From Edaphobacter sp. (lineage in GTDB: Bacteria > Acidobacteriota > Terriglobia > Terriglobales > Acidobacteriaceae), in the NCBI RefSeq assembly GCF_028283685.1, contig NZ_JAPWKF010000007.1:806001-870000 (forward strand): DNA of 64,000 nucleotides, given 5' to 3'. Every line of letters starts with the position of its first letter. Within the stretch, counting starts at the first letter, position 1. Positions 9,458-18,724 of this stretch are shown piece after piece. The position numbers and the translations under genes were made by a program. The notes under the pieces were generated by a model that was given only the letters and a program-made list of their open reading frames with translations, was not told the DNA's origin and ran no database searches.

Positions 9458-10941
9458 TAATGCCCTGCCATCACCTCAGCGCCAATCGACTCAAGCGCAT
9501 CGACCAGAAGATCGAAGTCCTCGCGACGAGAGCGATGATTGGAGTGCGCGACGCGAATGGCGAATCTGCCATTGATGATCGTGCCTGACGGTATGGCAAT
9601 GCCGCGCTCCTGCAGGCGCATGAGGATCTCCTTGTTCTGATCGTCGTCTGCTCCCTGATAGCGAAGGCAGACAATGTTCAATGGAACCTCGGCGGCGAGC
9701 TGAAGCTTATGAGAGGCACCGACCAGGTAAGCGAGATAGGCAGACTGCTCCACATTCTTTTCAATCTGCGCGGTAATGGCGTCCGCTCCGTAGGCTTTGA
9801 GACTCATCCACGCCTTGAGAGCACGGAAACCACGCGAGAGCTCGATGTTGCGATCCGCGAAATAAAGGCCTCCCGCAGCAGGGCCGCGCTCCATCGCAGT
9901 AAGGTAGCTGGCGCCGGTCGCGAAGGCTGCCTTGTGCAGCTCTGCATCGCGGATAAGCACGCAGCCGATGTCGTAGGGCATATAGCCCCACTTATGCAGG
10001 TCGAAGGCAACGGAATCGGCGCGCTCGATGCCACGCACCAGAGGACGCAGCTTCTCGGACCAGTAGGCGAGCGCTCCGAAGGCTCCGTCCACGTGGAACC
10101 ACATCTGCTCCGCCTGGCAGATGTCGGCAATAGCAACGAGATCGTCGGTGGCACCGGTATTCACCGTGCCCGCGGTGGCGACGACACAGATGGGCCGGCA
10201 ACCAGCGGCGCGGTCGTCCGCGATGGCCTGACGCAGTTCGTCGAGGTTCATCATGAAGCGCGCATCGACGCCGATGATGCGCAGGCTGGAGCGGCCCATG
10301 CCCATCATCTCCATCGACTTCTTGAGCCAGCTGTGGGCCTCGGAGGTGCAGTAGACGCGAAGTGGAGGGCCAGCCTGTAAGCCCTCCGCGCGGACGTCGT
10401 ACCCTGCCCTGGCGTAGCGGCCTACGACAAGACCGATGAGGTTGGCCATGGTCCCGCCACTCATCAACAGTCCGCTGGAATGAACAGGCATACCCATCAG
10501 CTCCGCCAGCCAGCGGATGACCTGCAGTTCCACCATCGTGGCGGAGTCATCGAAGCCGCCGACGTTGGGATTCATCGTCGCGGCGAGCAGCTCGGCCACG
10601 ATACCGACCGGGGTACCTCCACCCATGACCCAACCCCAGAAACGGGGATGCGTGTTGCCGACACCATAGGGCAGCACGTTCTGAAGAAAGCTGTCGCAGG
10701 CCGCCACGGCTCCCTCTCCACGACGGGGAAGCTCCTCGTCTTTTAGAACGCTGCGGACGGTGCCGGGCAGTTGCTGCCAGACAGACTGCTCGCGACGCGA
10801 CTCCATGTGGTCGAAGGAAAGATCGACCATGCGATGCGCGAGAGAGCGCATCGCGGCCCATTCAGCCGGGGTCGAAGGATCAAGAGTCGTCTCGTCCAGG
10901 GGTGTCTCTTTGAAGGCGTCCTGCGGCGTACGTTCCGCCAT
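9457..10941 (-). CDS. Group II PLP-dependent amino acid decarboxylase
   Basis: A 494-residue pyridoxal-phosphate enzyme of the aromatic-L-amino-acid / glutamate / diaminobutyrate decarboxylase family. The PLP lysine is K317 in FDLHKWGYMPYD, and the pyridine-nitrogen aspartate is D285 in FHVDGAFGAL. Substrate-side motifs include NTHPRFWGWVMGG and SGGTMANLIGL. It would form a primary amine from an amino acid in the cytosol; the substrate (tyrosine, tryptophan, glutamate or another) cannot be assigned from sequence alone. The ATG has a GGAG box about 8 nt upstream. It lies 164 nt downstream of the DUF427 gene on the same strand, so it may belong to that transcript or have its own promoter. Confidence 0.92.
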   Translation of the reverse strand: MAERTPQDAFKETPLDETTLDPSTPAEWAAMRSLAHRMVDLSFDHMESRREQSVWQQLPGTVRSVLKDEELPRRGEGAVAACDSFLQNVLPYGVGNTHPRFWGWVMGGGTPVGIVAELLAATMNPNVGGFDDSATMVELQVIRWLAELMGMPVHSSGLLMSGGTMANLIGLVVGRYARAGYDVRAEGLQAGPPLRVYCTSEAHSWLKKSMEMMGMGRSSLRIIGVDARFMMNLDELRQAIADDRAAGCRPICVVATAGTVNTGATDDLVAIADICQAEQMWFHVDGAFGALAYWSEKLRPLVRGIERADSVAFDLHKWGYMPYDIGCVLIRDAELHKAAFATGASYLTAMERGPAAGGLYFADRNIELSRGFRALKAWMSLKAYGADAITAQIEKNVEQSAYLAYLVGASHKLQLAAEVPLNIVCLRYQGADDDQNKEILMRLQERGIAIPSGTIINGRFAIRVAHSNHRSRREDFDLLVDALESIGAEVMAGH

Positions 10942-11105
10942 CGTGGTTCTCCAGGGATCATTCTCACATGGAACTTAAGAGCGCACGATTAGGGCCGAAT
11001 CGACCGATCCAACCCGAACCACGGTGCCATGAGGCAAGCATCTGGTCCCGAAGAGGCACAAAGGATGAGGCCGGAAGAACTGCTATGGCGCTTGAGAAAA
11101 AGGAT

Positions 11106-11390
11106 CTACTTGGTGACTTCAACCCCGCGCCAGAACGCGATGTGGTGCTTCACGTTGCGAGCGGCAGGCTTGGGATCGGGATAGTACCAGGCTGCGTCCT
11201 GGTTCTCCTGCCCGTCGACGACGATGCTGAAATACCTGGCTTGCCCCTTCCAGGGGCAGCTGGAGGTGGTGGAGCTGGGGCGGAGAAACTCGCGCTTTAC
11301 CGTCTCCTCAGGAAAGTAAATGTTTCCCTCAACGGTTTCGAATGTCTCGCTCTCGGCCAGCGTCTGGCCGTTCCACACTGCCTTCGCCAT
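11106..11390 (-). CDS. DUF427 family protein
   Basis: A 94-residue protein of the widespread DUF427 family, recognised from AVWNGQTLAESE near the start, the YFPEETVKREFL segment, the CPWKGQARYFSI motif and the DAAWYYPDPKPAA block. The biochemical role of the family is not established. I chose the ATG at 11390 because the family starts with M-x-AVWNG; an upstream in-frame TTG at 11414 would add eight residues. It is the last small gene downstream of topA and the 139-aa unknown, with about 170 nt between it and the latter. Confidence 0.9.
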   Translation of the reverse strand: MAKAVWNGQTLAESETFETVEGNIYFPEETVKREFLRPSSTTSSCPWKGQARYFSIVVDGQENQDAAWYYPDPKPAARNVKHHIAFWRGVEVTK

Positions 11391-11557
11391 AAGGAACTTA
11401 CCCAATCTTTTCAATTATTTACGACAAACAACACAATACCGAAGAACAACCACTGCAATGGAACCATGAAACAGGTACGTCCTTATCGTTTTAGCAGAAT
11501 TGTGGAAAAAGTAAAGCGCGGCACGCCAGAAGGTGCTTTTGGACGGCTGGCAGAGGG

Positions 11558-11977
11558 TCAGCCTTTGTCCAGGCCGAGCGACCGCAGGAAGCCGCCGTGG
11601 AGCCGCTGCGCGGCAGGATATTTAGCAATCAGGGCTGCCGTATTACGCATAAATGGGTTGCCGGACTGCTTTTCCGTCTCGACGTGGAAGTAATGAAACT
11701 TGGCATAGATGAGGATGCCCTCACCGGTGGTGTCGAGGAAAAGGTCAGCGTCGAGGGCGCCGTGCAGAACGAGGCCGTGCGCCATCTCCCAGTAGCTGGT
11801 GATCTGGCGCCAGGCAGCGTTATGAGGCGAATTGAGGTCACGCGAGACGGCGCGCAGCTCCTCCAGCGACTTTGGCTGGAAGTCGAAGATCATGAAGCGG
11901 CGCGCCTTGCGCATCTGCTCCTCGCGCCGCATCTCGTAGAGTTTCAGAATCAGTTCGCCGTCTGCTGTACTTGCCAC
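11558..11977 (-). CDS. Conserved-looking hypothetical protein downstream of topA
   Basis: A 139-residue soluble protein I do not recognise. It starts with GTG and has a GAGGAG ribosome site 8 nt upstream, inside the 11-nt gap after topA, so translation after topA is well supported. The sequence is mostly helical (LYEMRREEQMRKARRFMIFDF, then a Trp-rich middle with AAWRQITSYWEMAHGLVLHG). There is no signal peptide, membrane segment or metal motif. Its tight coupling to topA suggests co-expression, not necessarily shared function. Confidence 0.8.
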   Translation of the reverse strand: MASTADGELILKLYEMRREEQMRKARRFMIFDFQPKSLEELRAVSRDLNSPHNAAWRQITSYWEMAHGLVLHGALDADLFLDTTGEGILIYAKFHYFHVETEKQSGNPFMRNTAALIAKYPAAQRLHGGFLRSLGLDKG

Positions 11978-11988
11978 TCGATCTCTCC

Positions 11989-14880
11989 TCAGGCCACGCT
12001 TTCGACAACAGGCCGCGTCTTCTCCGGGTCAGGCCGGCTGAGAGGCTCTGCCGCAGGCTTCTCCTGCGGACCGGCGATCTTCTTCTTATAACTGCAAGCG
12101 GGACCGGATGGAGCAGTCTCCTGCTCGCCCTTCTTCTTGCGCTTCTTCGGAAGATCCTCGTGATTGTTAGGGCAGACCCAGAAGGTGCCCTTGTCGTTGG
12201 CCACCTCAAGCAGATAGGCGCTCTGACACTTGGGGCAGGTCTCGTCGATCAGCTTCAGGTTTGAGGCGAAGTCGCACTTCGGATAGTTGACGCAGCCGTA
12301 GAAGACGTCGCCACGCTTGGTCTTGCGTACGGCGATATCGCCGCCATCCTTGGGGCACTTGGCCTCAAGCAGATCCTGCTTGATGTACTTGCACTTCGGA
12401 TAACCACTGCAGCTGATGAACTCGCCGTACTGGCCGTTACGCAGGAGTAGTGGTTTGCCGCACTTGGGGCAGGCCTCCTCCAGCTGAACCGGGGGCTTCT
12501 GCTGCACCTTCTGGCTGAGCTTGCGGATGGTCTTGCACGGAGGATCCTCGTTATAGCCGGGGCAGGACATGAACGGGCCCCACGGGCCGTTGCGCAGCAC
12601 CATGGTGCGGCCGCAGTTGTCACATGCCTCTTCTTCAGGAGCCTCGTCCGCGCCAGGTGCCGTCAGATCCGGCTTGGCAGCGAAGTTTTCCTTGGTAAAG
12701 TCGCAGCTGAAGGTCTCAACCGTGATCTTCTTGCCCTTCCCCTGCGCCGCGCCAATTGCGGATACAAGGGTCTTGGCGTCGGCTGCCTCGGCGGTGAAAT
12801 CGAGCTCGTCGTCGGTCGTCGCCTTCACCGTCATGGGGAAGTTCAACCCGTCCGTGATCTTCTTGAGCACCGCCTTCTGATCCTTCTTCCACGGACCAGC
12901 GGCGACCGTCATGGGCTTCGACTTCGAGAAGTTCGAACAGGAGTAGAAGCTGCCGAACTTGCCCCACTTCATGATGAGCGGAGAGCCGCACTTATCGCAG
13001 ATCTCCGTCGTGGGCTCTTCCATCCGCTTGATGTCTTCCATCTTCTTCTCGGCCACGACGAGCTCTTTCTCGAAGTGGTCGTAGAAGCCGTTGAGAAGAT
13101 CGGTCCAGCGCTCGTGCCCATCTTCCACGGCATCCAGCTCGCCTTCGAGCGTGGCCGTGTATTGCGTATTGAAGATGTAGGGAAAGTTCTTCACCAGCAG
13201 ATTGGTGACGACGATGCCGATCTCGGTCGGCACGAACTTGGCGCCGATCTTCTTCACATAGTCGCGATCCTGGATCGTATTGATGATGGACGCGTAGGTC
13301 GAAGGGCGTCCGATTCCCTTCTCTTCGAGCGTCTTGACCAGGCTGGCTTCGTTGTAGCGCGGTGGCGGCTGCGTATACTTCTGCAGCGGATCGAGCTTCT
13401 CGAGCTTGAGCGCATCGCCGGACGCCAACTCGGGCAGACGGCTCTCCGAGCCGTCCTCGCCTTCTGCATCTGTCTCGTTGACCAGCTTCTGCTCTTCCTT
13501 GGCGAGCTTCTCCTTCGCCGCGGCACGAGCACGCTTTTCTTCTTCCTCGAACTTCAGGTGACCGTCGAACTTGAGCACGCTGCCGCTGACGCGGAAGTCA
13601 TAGGTCAGCTTTGCCTTCGCCTCAATGTCGACCGTGGTCTGGTCAAAGACGGCAGAGGTCATCTGGCTGGAGACGAAACGCTGCCAGATGAGCTTGTAGA
13701 GCTTGTACTGCTCGTCCGAGAGATAGCGGCGGATCGAGTCAGGCGTGAACTTCACCGACGTGGGACGAATAGCCTCGTGCGCATCCTGCGCCTGCACCTG
13801 CTTCTTGCCGACGTACTCATTCGGCTTGGCCGGAAGGTACTGCGAGCCGATCTTGCCGATGAACTCACGTGCCTCGGCGATCGCATCGGGGCTCACGCGG
13901 GTGGAGTCGGTACGCATGTAGGTGATGAGACCGACAGTGCCTTCCGCGCCGATCTCGACACCTTCGTAAAGTCGCTGTGCCACGCCCATGGTGCGGCGCA
14001 CGTTGAAGCCGAGGCGGCCTGCGGCCTCCTGCTGCAGCTTGCTGGTGGTGAAGGGCGCCTTCGGATTATTGCGGCGCTCCTTTTTCTCGACCGAACGAAC
14101 CTTCCAGGTAGCGCCCTTCAGTTCGCTGACGACCTCTTCGACTGCTTCGCCATCGGGCAGCGCATTGGCGATGAAGAGCTCTTTGCCCTCCTCATCCTTG
14201 CCGTTGGCGACGCGCGAGGGGACTCCGTTGACGCCGACGAAGCGAGCCGTGAAGCCCTGCTTTCCACCGGCAGGAAGAAGGTCGGCGTCGATGGTCCAGT
14301 ACTCGACGGGATTGAACGCGTTGATCTCCTGCTCGCGCTCCACAATTAGGCGCAGCGCGACGGTCTGCACACGCCCAGCGCTGAGTCCGCGGCGAACCTT
14401 GTCCCACAGCAGCGGCGAGATCTGATAACCGACGAGGCGGTCGAGCACGCGGCGCGTCTGCTGCGCATCGACGAGGTTCTCATCGACGTCGCGGGCGTTG
14501 GCGAAGGCGGCGTTAACGGCCTTCTTGGTGATCTCGTTGAAGGTGACGCGGCGGACCTTCGACTTGTCCTTGACCACCGGCATCAGTTGCATCGACAGGT
14601 GGGCGGCGATCGCCTCCCCTTCGCGGTCAGGGTCAGGCGCCAGGTAAACAGCATCGGCCTTGGCCGCCAGCTTCTTCAGGCGGTCCACGACCTTCTCCTT
14701 GCCAGGAGAGACGATCAGGGTGGGCTCAAAGGTTCTCTTCGTGAGCTCTACACCGATGTCGTTTTTGGGCAGGTCCATGATGTGGCCGAGTGAGGCCTCC
14801 ACCACATAATCGCTGCCGAGATATTTATTGATCGTCTTTGCCTTGGCCGGCGATTCAACGATCACGAGTGACTTTGCCAT
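11989..14880 (-). CDS. topA: DNA topoisomerase I (type IA) with five C-terminal zinc-ribbon motifs
   Basis: Relaxes negative supercoils by transient single-strand cleavage. The TOPRIM domain is at the N-terminus (SLVIVESPAKAKTINKYLG with E9, and APDPDREGEAIA). The catalytic tyrosine is Y321 in TYMRTDSTRVS. The tail, beyond about residue 620, holds five Cys-rich modules (CDKCGSP, CDNCGRT, CPKCGKP, CPKDGGD and CPKCQSA starts); the fourth and fifth lack one or more canonical cysteines. It ends in a Lys/Pro-rich stretch. At 963 residues it is a little longer than the E. coli enzyme. ATG at 14880 has an AAGGGA box 5 nt upstream. dprA lies upstream and a 139-aa gene follows after 11 nt, a common dprA-topA arrangement. 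Confidence 0.97.
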   Translation of the reverse strand: MAKSLVIVESPAKAKTINKYLGSDYVVEASLGHIMDLPKNDIGVELTKRTFEPTLIVSPGKEKVVDRLKKLAAKADAVYLAPDPDREGEAIAAHLSMQLMPVVKDKSKVRRVTFNEITKKAVNAAFANARDVDENLVDAQQTRRVLDRLVGYQISPLLWDKVRRGLSAGRVQTVALRLIVEREQEINAFNPVEYWTIDADLLPAGGKQGFTARFVGVNGVPSRVANGKDEEGKELFIANALPDGEAVEEVVSELKGATWKVRSVEKKERRNNPKAPFTTSKLQQEAAGRLGFNVRRTMGVAQRLYEGVEIGAEGTVGLITYMRTDSTRVSPDAIAEAREFIGKIGSQYLPAKPNEYVGKKQVQAQDAHEAIRPTSVKFTPDSIRRYLSDEQYKLYKLIWQRFVSSQMTSAVFDQTTVDIEAKAKLTYDFRVSGSVLKFDGHLKFEEEEKRARAAAKEKLAKEEQKLVNETDAEGEDGSESRLPELASGDALKLEKLDPLQKYTQPPPRYNEASLVKTLEEKGIGRPSTYASIINTIQDRDYVKKIGAKFVPTEIGIVVTNLLVKNFPYIFNTQYTATLEGELDAVEDGHERWTDLLNGFYDHFEKELVVAEKKMEDIKRMEEPTTEICDKCGSPLIMKWGKFGSFYSCSNFSKSKPMTVAAGPWKKDQKAVLKKITDGLNFPMTVKATTDDELDFTAEAADAKTLVSAIGAAQGKGKKITVETFSCDFTKENFAAKPDLTAPGADEAPEEEACDNCGRTMVLRNGPWGPFMSCPGYNEDPPCKTIRKLSQKVQQKPPVQLEEACPKCGKPLLLRNGQYGEFISCSGYPKCKYIKQDLLEAKCPKDGGDIAVRKTKRGDVFYGCVNYPKCDFASNLKLIDETCPKCQSAYLLEVANDKGTFWVCPNNHEDLPKKRKKKGEQETAPSGPACSYKKKIAGPQEKPAAEPLSRPDPEKTRPVVESVA

Positions 14881-15160
14881 CTGATCCCTTCACATGAACA
14901 GAACGCTTCGACGTAGCGAAACGTTCCACTTTCCCCAAACTTCTCGATATTCCCTTGCGAACCTAACACGGATTCGGACGGTACGTCATCCCTTCGCATC
15001 CCACACAGACGAACGGCGGTGCCAAAACGTTACCATTATTAATAGATAGGGCGGTCCAGTCCCACACTGGCACATCTGACGGCAACTGACACCAGAAAGT
15101 GTACTTAAGCTCTGTTGAAAACTTTTTATTGAGGCTTGGAAGACTCACTCCCCGGGCCTT
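14881..15160. other. dprA-topA intergenic region
   Basis: This 280-nt gap between dprA (stop at 15161) and topA (start at 14880), both on the minus strand, contains A/T-rich stretches (for example around 15040-15055 and 15115-15135) that could hold a topA promoter. I recognise no tRNA, small gene or strong hairpin. A 61-codon open frame here (14963-15148) has no ribosome site or familiar sequence. Confidence 0.5.
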
Positions 15161-16351
15161 TCACATAGGTCGGATGTAGTTCTTTCCCGGAAGTTGCCGT
15201 ACTCGCCCAGCCAGTTCCAGCTCAAACAGTGCGGTGAAGATCTCTGCCGCTCCCAGCTCTCCCTCCAAACCCTCGATCAGCGCATCCAGCTGAACAGCCT
15301 CATCCTGCCTCAGCCGGCCCAGGACCAGTTGCTCGTCACCGGAAAGGCGTGTTTCGCTAAATAAAGATGCAGATTGGTTCGGGTTCGATTCATTCTCCCC
15401 GCTAACTCCCATCTCTGCTTCAAGTTGGCGGCGAACCGGAGCGGGAAGGTCCTCCCAGACGTCCTCCCAGGTAGCCGTCAGCTTCGCTCCCTGCTTGATG
15501 AGCGTATTGGGCCCCCACGAGTTCTTGTTGGTCACGTTACCCGGGACGGCGTACAGGTCGCGGTTCTGCTCCATCGCCAGCCGTGCCGTGATACGGGTGC
15601 CGCTGTGCTCAGCCGCCTCGATGACCAGGACGCCGACGCTCATGCCGCTCAGGATGCGGTTGCGAACGGGAAAGTTCTGCGGTGCCGGAAAGGTCCCCAG
15701 CGGATATTCGCTGACGATTGAGCCTCCGCTCTCGACGATCTGTTCAGCCAGCCGCTTGTTCTCCTTCGGGTAGATCACGTCAATCCCGGTTCCCCACACA
15801 GCTACTGTCTTTCCGTGCGCGGCGAGCGCTCCTTTATGGGCGGCGGTATCGACGCCGCGTGCCATTCCACTGAGAATGACGAGTTTTCTTGCCGCCAGGT
15901 CGCGCGAGAGCATCTCGGCCATGCCCACACCATAGGTCGAGGGATGGCGGGTGCCAACAACGGCGATGCCGGGGCAGGAGAGAAGCTCGACGCTTCCACG
16001 CACCCAGAGCACCGCTGGGGGATCGTAGATCTCGCGCAGGCGTTCGGGGTAGGCCTCGTCCGAGGGAGTCAGGATCCTTCCGCCAGCCTCAAGGGTGCGG
16101 GAGAGCTCATCTTCGGCAGCAGCGAGTGCCTTGCCCTCGTAGACGAACTGCGCCGCCTGCGCTGTGAGGCCAAGGCCTTCCAGTTCGGTGAGAGAGGCGG
16201 AGAAGATCTGCCCCGGCGTATCGAGGCGCCGCAGCGCTCTCCAGGTTCGCGTCGCTCCCATGCCTGGGGACGACACCAGCGCGAGCCATGCCAGCCGCGC
16301 CACATCACTTTTTTCACGATGAGCCGTACTGCTCTGCTGGCCAACGTTCAT
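15161..16351 (-). CDS. dprA: DNA-processing protein DprA (Smf)
   Basis: Binds incoming single-stranded DNA and loads RecA during natural transformation. The 396-residue protein has an N-terminal helix-hairpin-helix-like region, the Rossmann-like DprA core (GIAVVGTRHPSTYG, ILSGMARGVDTAAHKGAL, TVAVWGTGIDVIYPKEN, SEYPLGTFPAPQNFPVRNRILSG) and a C-terminal winged-helix region (about the last 60 residues). The start at 16351 was chosen for the AAGGAAG box about 10 nt upstream; a longer frame to 16543 would run into the neighbouring gene. It begins 17 nt after the UxuA-like gene, so the two are probably co-transcribed. With comM/yifB further on, it suggests competence or at least retained transformation genes. 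Confidence 0.95.
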   Translation of the reverse strand: MNVGQQSSTAHREKSDVARLAWLALVSSPGMGATRTWRALRRLDTPGQIFSASLTELEGLGLTAQAAQFVYEGKALAAAEDELSRTLEAGGRILTPSDEAYPERLREIYDPPAVLWVRGSVELLSCPGIAVVGTRHPSTYGVGMAEMLSRDLAARKLVILSGMARGVDTAAHKGALAAHGKTVAVWGTGIDVIYPKENKRLAEQIVESGGSIVSEYPLGTFPAPQNFPVRNRILSGMSVGVLVIEAAEHSGTRITARLAMEQNRDLYAVPGNVTNKNSWGPNTLIKQGAKLTATWEDVWEDLPAPVRRQLEAEMGVSGENESNPNQSASLFSETRLSGDEQLVLGRLRQDEAVQLDALIEGLEGELGAAEIFTALFELELAGRVRQLPGKNYIRPM

Positions 16352-16368
16352 TATTTTTTGGTCTTCCT

Positions 16369-17496
16369 TCAGCCCGTTCGGGGACCATAGATCCTCTGCG
16401 CTGTCTGGATGAGGCCCCGGATATATCCGTAACAATACGCGAACGACTGCAGGCCTGCCGGGTCGCTCTCGACCTGAGGAACATGGTCGGGCATCAGCAT
16501 GTAGCTGTAGCCAACCTCGCGGTAGGCGTTCAGCGCCTTCCACATGTCGACGTCCCCTTCGTCGGGATAGACCTCGGTGAAGTCGTTACGATGGCCGCGG
16601 ATGTTGCGGAAGTGCACGTTGAAGATCTTCTTGCGGGTGCCGAAGTAGCGGATGACATCGAAGATCTGCGTTCCGGGGTCGGGGAGCATCTCCGAGACCG
16701 TGCCCTGGCAGAAATTGAGACCGTGATATTCGCTCTCGCGGGTGGAGACGAACTTTTTGAGGCCGTCGACGGTTCCAAGCACACGATCGACGCCCTGGTA
16801 GCCTTCGGGCGGGACGCCGGGGTCGTGCGGGTGACATGCCATGCGCACCTTGTTTTCATTGGCGACTGGAATGATGCGGTCGAGAAAGTAAGTGATCCGC
16901 TCCCAGAAGGCATCGGCGTCGACCTGGCCGGCGATGGTCAGCGGCGTCTTCGGCTTCGCCTCGGTGAGATTCCAGCGGCTATAGCTGGCATCGCCACGGC
17001 CTGGAACGCGCCCGGAGCGAAGCACGCCGAGGATGCTCATGTTGTATTTGATCGACGGCAGGCCAACCTGCGCGCAGTTACGGATGAGCAGTTGCAGCTG
17101 CTCGATGTCGCGGTCGCGCTCCGGGCTCTGCGCAAGCATGATGGCCGGGTGCTTCTCCCGGTCGATGTAGCTGGACTCGAGGATAGGCGGACCGACGCAA
17201 AGAATCTCGATGCCGTTCTTCTCCGCAAGCTCGCGCATGCGGCTCAGTTCCTCGACGGTCGAGGCGATGCGGCCATCGGACGTCTGGGGATAGCCGCAGA
17301 TGTGTTTGACGCCGTAGCGGGCAAGATACTTCAGGTGTGCATCGGTAGTCGGCGCACTCTGGCAGCCAAGTTTCATCAGCACGGGCTTTGTCGATCCATG
17401 GCTGCTGGCTGCGGACGGCTCCGCTGGCAGCGGAACACCTGTGCCAAAGGCGAGCGCTCCCACGCCGCTGGCTGAAAGAAAGTTACGACGATTCAT
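16369..17496 (-). CDS. Tat-exported mannonate dehydratase (UxuA)-like TIM-barrel protein
   Basis: A 375-residue protein with a twin-arginine signal (MNRRNFLSASGVGALAFGTG) followed by a xylose-isomerase-like TIM barrel. Motifs resemble mannonate dehydratase: ACHPHDPGVPPEGYQG, LNFCQGTVSEM and VHFRNIRGHRNDFTEVYPDEGDVDM, which contain the His, Cys and Asp positions used for metal binding in UxuA. Mannonate dehydratase converts D-mannonate to 2-keto-3-deoxygluconate in the cytosol, so an exported homologue is odd and may act on another sugar acid or be a distinct isomerase/epimerase. It lies directly upstream of dprA and divergent from nothing nearby, with the DUF3565 gene 36 nt upstream on the same strand. 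Confidence 0.82.
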   Translation of the reverse strand: MNRRNFLSASGVGALAFGTGVPLPAEPSAASSHGSTKPVLMKLGCQSAPTTDAHLKYLARYGVKHICGYPQTSDGRIASTVEELSRMRELAEKNGIEILCVGPPILESSYIDREKHPAIMLAQSPERDRDIEQLQLLIRNCAQVGLPSIKYNMSILGVLRSGRVPGRGDASYSRWNLTEAKPKTPLTIAGQVDADAFWERITYFLDRIIPVANENKVRMACHPHDPGVPPEGYQGVDRVLGTVDGLKKFVSTRESEYHGLNFCQGTVSEMLPDPGTQIFDVIRYFGTRKKIFNVHFRNIRGHRNDFTEVYPDEGDVDMWKALNAYREVGYSYMLMPDHVPQVESDPAGLQSFAYCYGYIRGLIQTAQRIYGPRTG

Positions 17497-17532
17497 GGTT
17501 CCCCCAACGACCTCAAACGAGACACACGAATC

Positions 17533-17751
17533 CTACACTCCCTCGGCTGCCCTCCTCGCCAGGATGATCTCGTCGCACTTTTTACAGTCAAGCTGCCTGC
17601 CGATGTGGGACATGCGCCCTTCCTCGGTGATAACCCACTCCCGCATGGTCCAGGGTGGATCGTGACGCACGTGCTGGGTGTGACCACAGTCCAGCCACGC
17701 CACCCAATGCTCTTCCTTGTCCTGCTCAAACCCGATAATCGACCGCAGCAT
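17533..17751 (-). CDS. DUF3565 family small protein
   Basis: A 72-residue protein matching the DUF3565 family: GFEQDKEEHWVAWLDCGHTQHVRHDPPW, the WVITEEGR segment and the C-terminal LDCKKCDE. The conserved CGHTQHVRH and CKKC residues suggest a small zinc-binding fold, an inference since function is unknown. ATG at 17751 has a GAGGAGG ribosome site 7 nt upstream. It is divergent from mqnA with only 36 nt between starts, so their control regions must overlap. Confidence 0.88.
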   Translation of the reverse strand: MLRSIIGFEQDKEEHWVAWLDCGHTQHVRHDPPWTMREWVITEEGRMSHIGRQLDCKKCDEIILARRAAEGV

Positions 17752-17787
17752 CCAAAAACCTCCTCACTCATCCAATAAACTAGATCC

Positions 17788-18651
17788 TTGGCCCCTGCCC
17801 TGTCCCATCCCGTCCGTGTCGCCGCCATCAGCTTTCTGAATCCCGCGCCGTTGATGTGGGATTTTGAGCATCCTCCGGTGGCGGAGGAGCTGGCGAAACG
17901 CTATGCGTTGCACTACACGCTGCCGGCGCTTTGTGCCGAGGAACTGCTGTCTGGCCGGGCCGATCTTGGGTTGATCCCGATTGCAGCGCTGACGCCTGAG
18001 CTGGCCGTTGTTCCCGGCTGCACCATCGCCTCGCTCGACCGGGTCCGTTCGATCCAGTTCATCGTGAAGGCACCACACACGCTGGGCACCATCCGCAGTG
18101 TGGCTGCCGACAATGCGTCTCGCAGCTCACGGGCCTACGCCGAGCTGCTGCTACGTAGATTCCATAACAACGCCCCGGAATTTCTGACACGGCATGCCAA
18201 TCCGGTCACGATGCTGCAGGAGGCAGATGCCGCATTGCTGATCGGCGATCCAGCGCTGCTGGCACTCGAAAACCGCGAGGCTATCGAGGCGGCCGTGGGG
18301 CCTTGCGAGTGGTTTGACGTGGCGCATGAGTGGAAGCTGCTGACCGGGCTTCCGTGGGTGGCAGCAGTATGGGCCGTACGGCCCGAAGCCATCAAGGAAG
18401 GACGCATCAAGGCCGATCAGCTGGAGGCAGACCTGGTGCGCTCGCGCGATCGTGGTCTGACGCATACCGAAGACCTGGTACGCGAGTGGACCCCGCGGAT
18501 TGGTCTGACACCGGCGACGATCCGGCACTACCTGACCGAGAACATTCACTATACGCTGACGCCGGATTGCATCCGCACCATCGAGCTGTTCCGGCAATAT
18601 GCGGGAGAAGAACAGATCTTACCGCCGCTCGCTCCGCTGCGTTTTCTTTAG
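17788..18651 (+). CDS. mqnA: Chorismate dehydratase of futalosine menaquinone pathway
   Basis: Dehydrates chorismate to 3-[(1-carboxyvinyl)oxy]benzoate, the entry step of the futalosine route to menaquinone. The 287-residue protein has the periplasmic-binding-protein-like fold with the signature RVAAISFLNPAPLMWDF at the start and ADLGLIPIAAL at about residues 52-62. TTG at 17788 is the only initiator between the upstream in-frame stop (17776) and the conserved N-terminus, so a TTG start is likely. No other mqn genes are in the window; they are often scattered. The start region overlaps the divergent DUF3565 promoter. Confidence 0.92.
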   Translation: MAPALSHPVRVAAISFLNPAPLMWDFEHPPVAEELAKRYALHYTLPALCAEELLSGRADLGLIPIAALTPELAVVPGCTIASLDRVRSIQFIVKAPHTLGTIRSVAADNASRSSRAYAELLLRRFHNNAPEFLTRHANPVTMLQEADAALLIGDPALLALENREAIEAAVGPCEWFDVAHEWKLLTGLPWVAAVWAVRPEAIKEGRIKADQLEADLVRSRDRGLTHTEDLVREWTPRIGLTPATIRHYLTENIHYTLTPDCIRTIELFRQYAGEEQILPPLAPLRFL

Positions 18652-18724
18652 CCTTCGGGCCAACCATCACTAAATTCATACCGTCCAACGCGACTTCAGA
18701 CGCAATTTTTGCGTCATACCCGAT

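Noticed and set aside
13075..14349. Long plus-strand frame (424 codons) inside topA
   Set aside because: It is antisense to an unmistakable gene, a result of GC-rich codon use, and has no recognisable protein motif.
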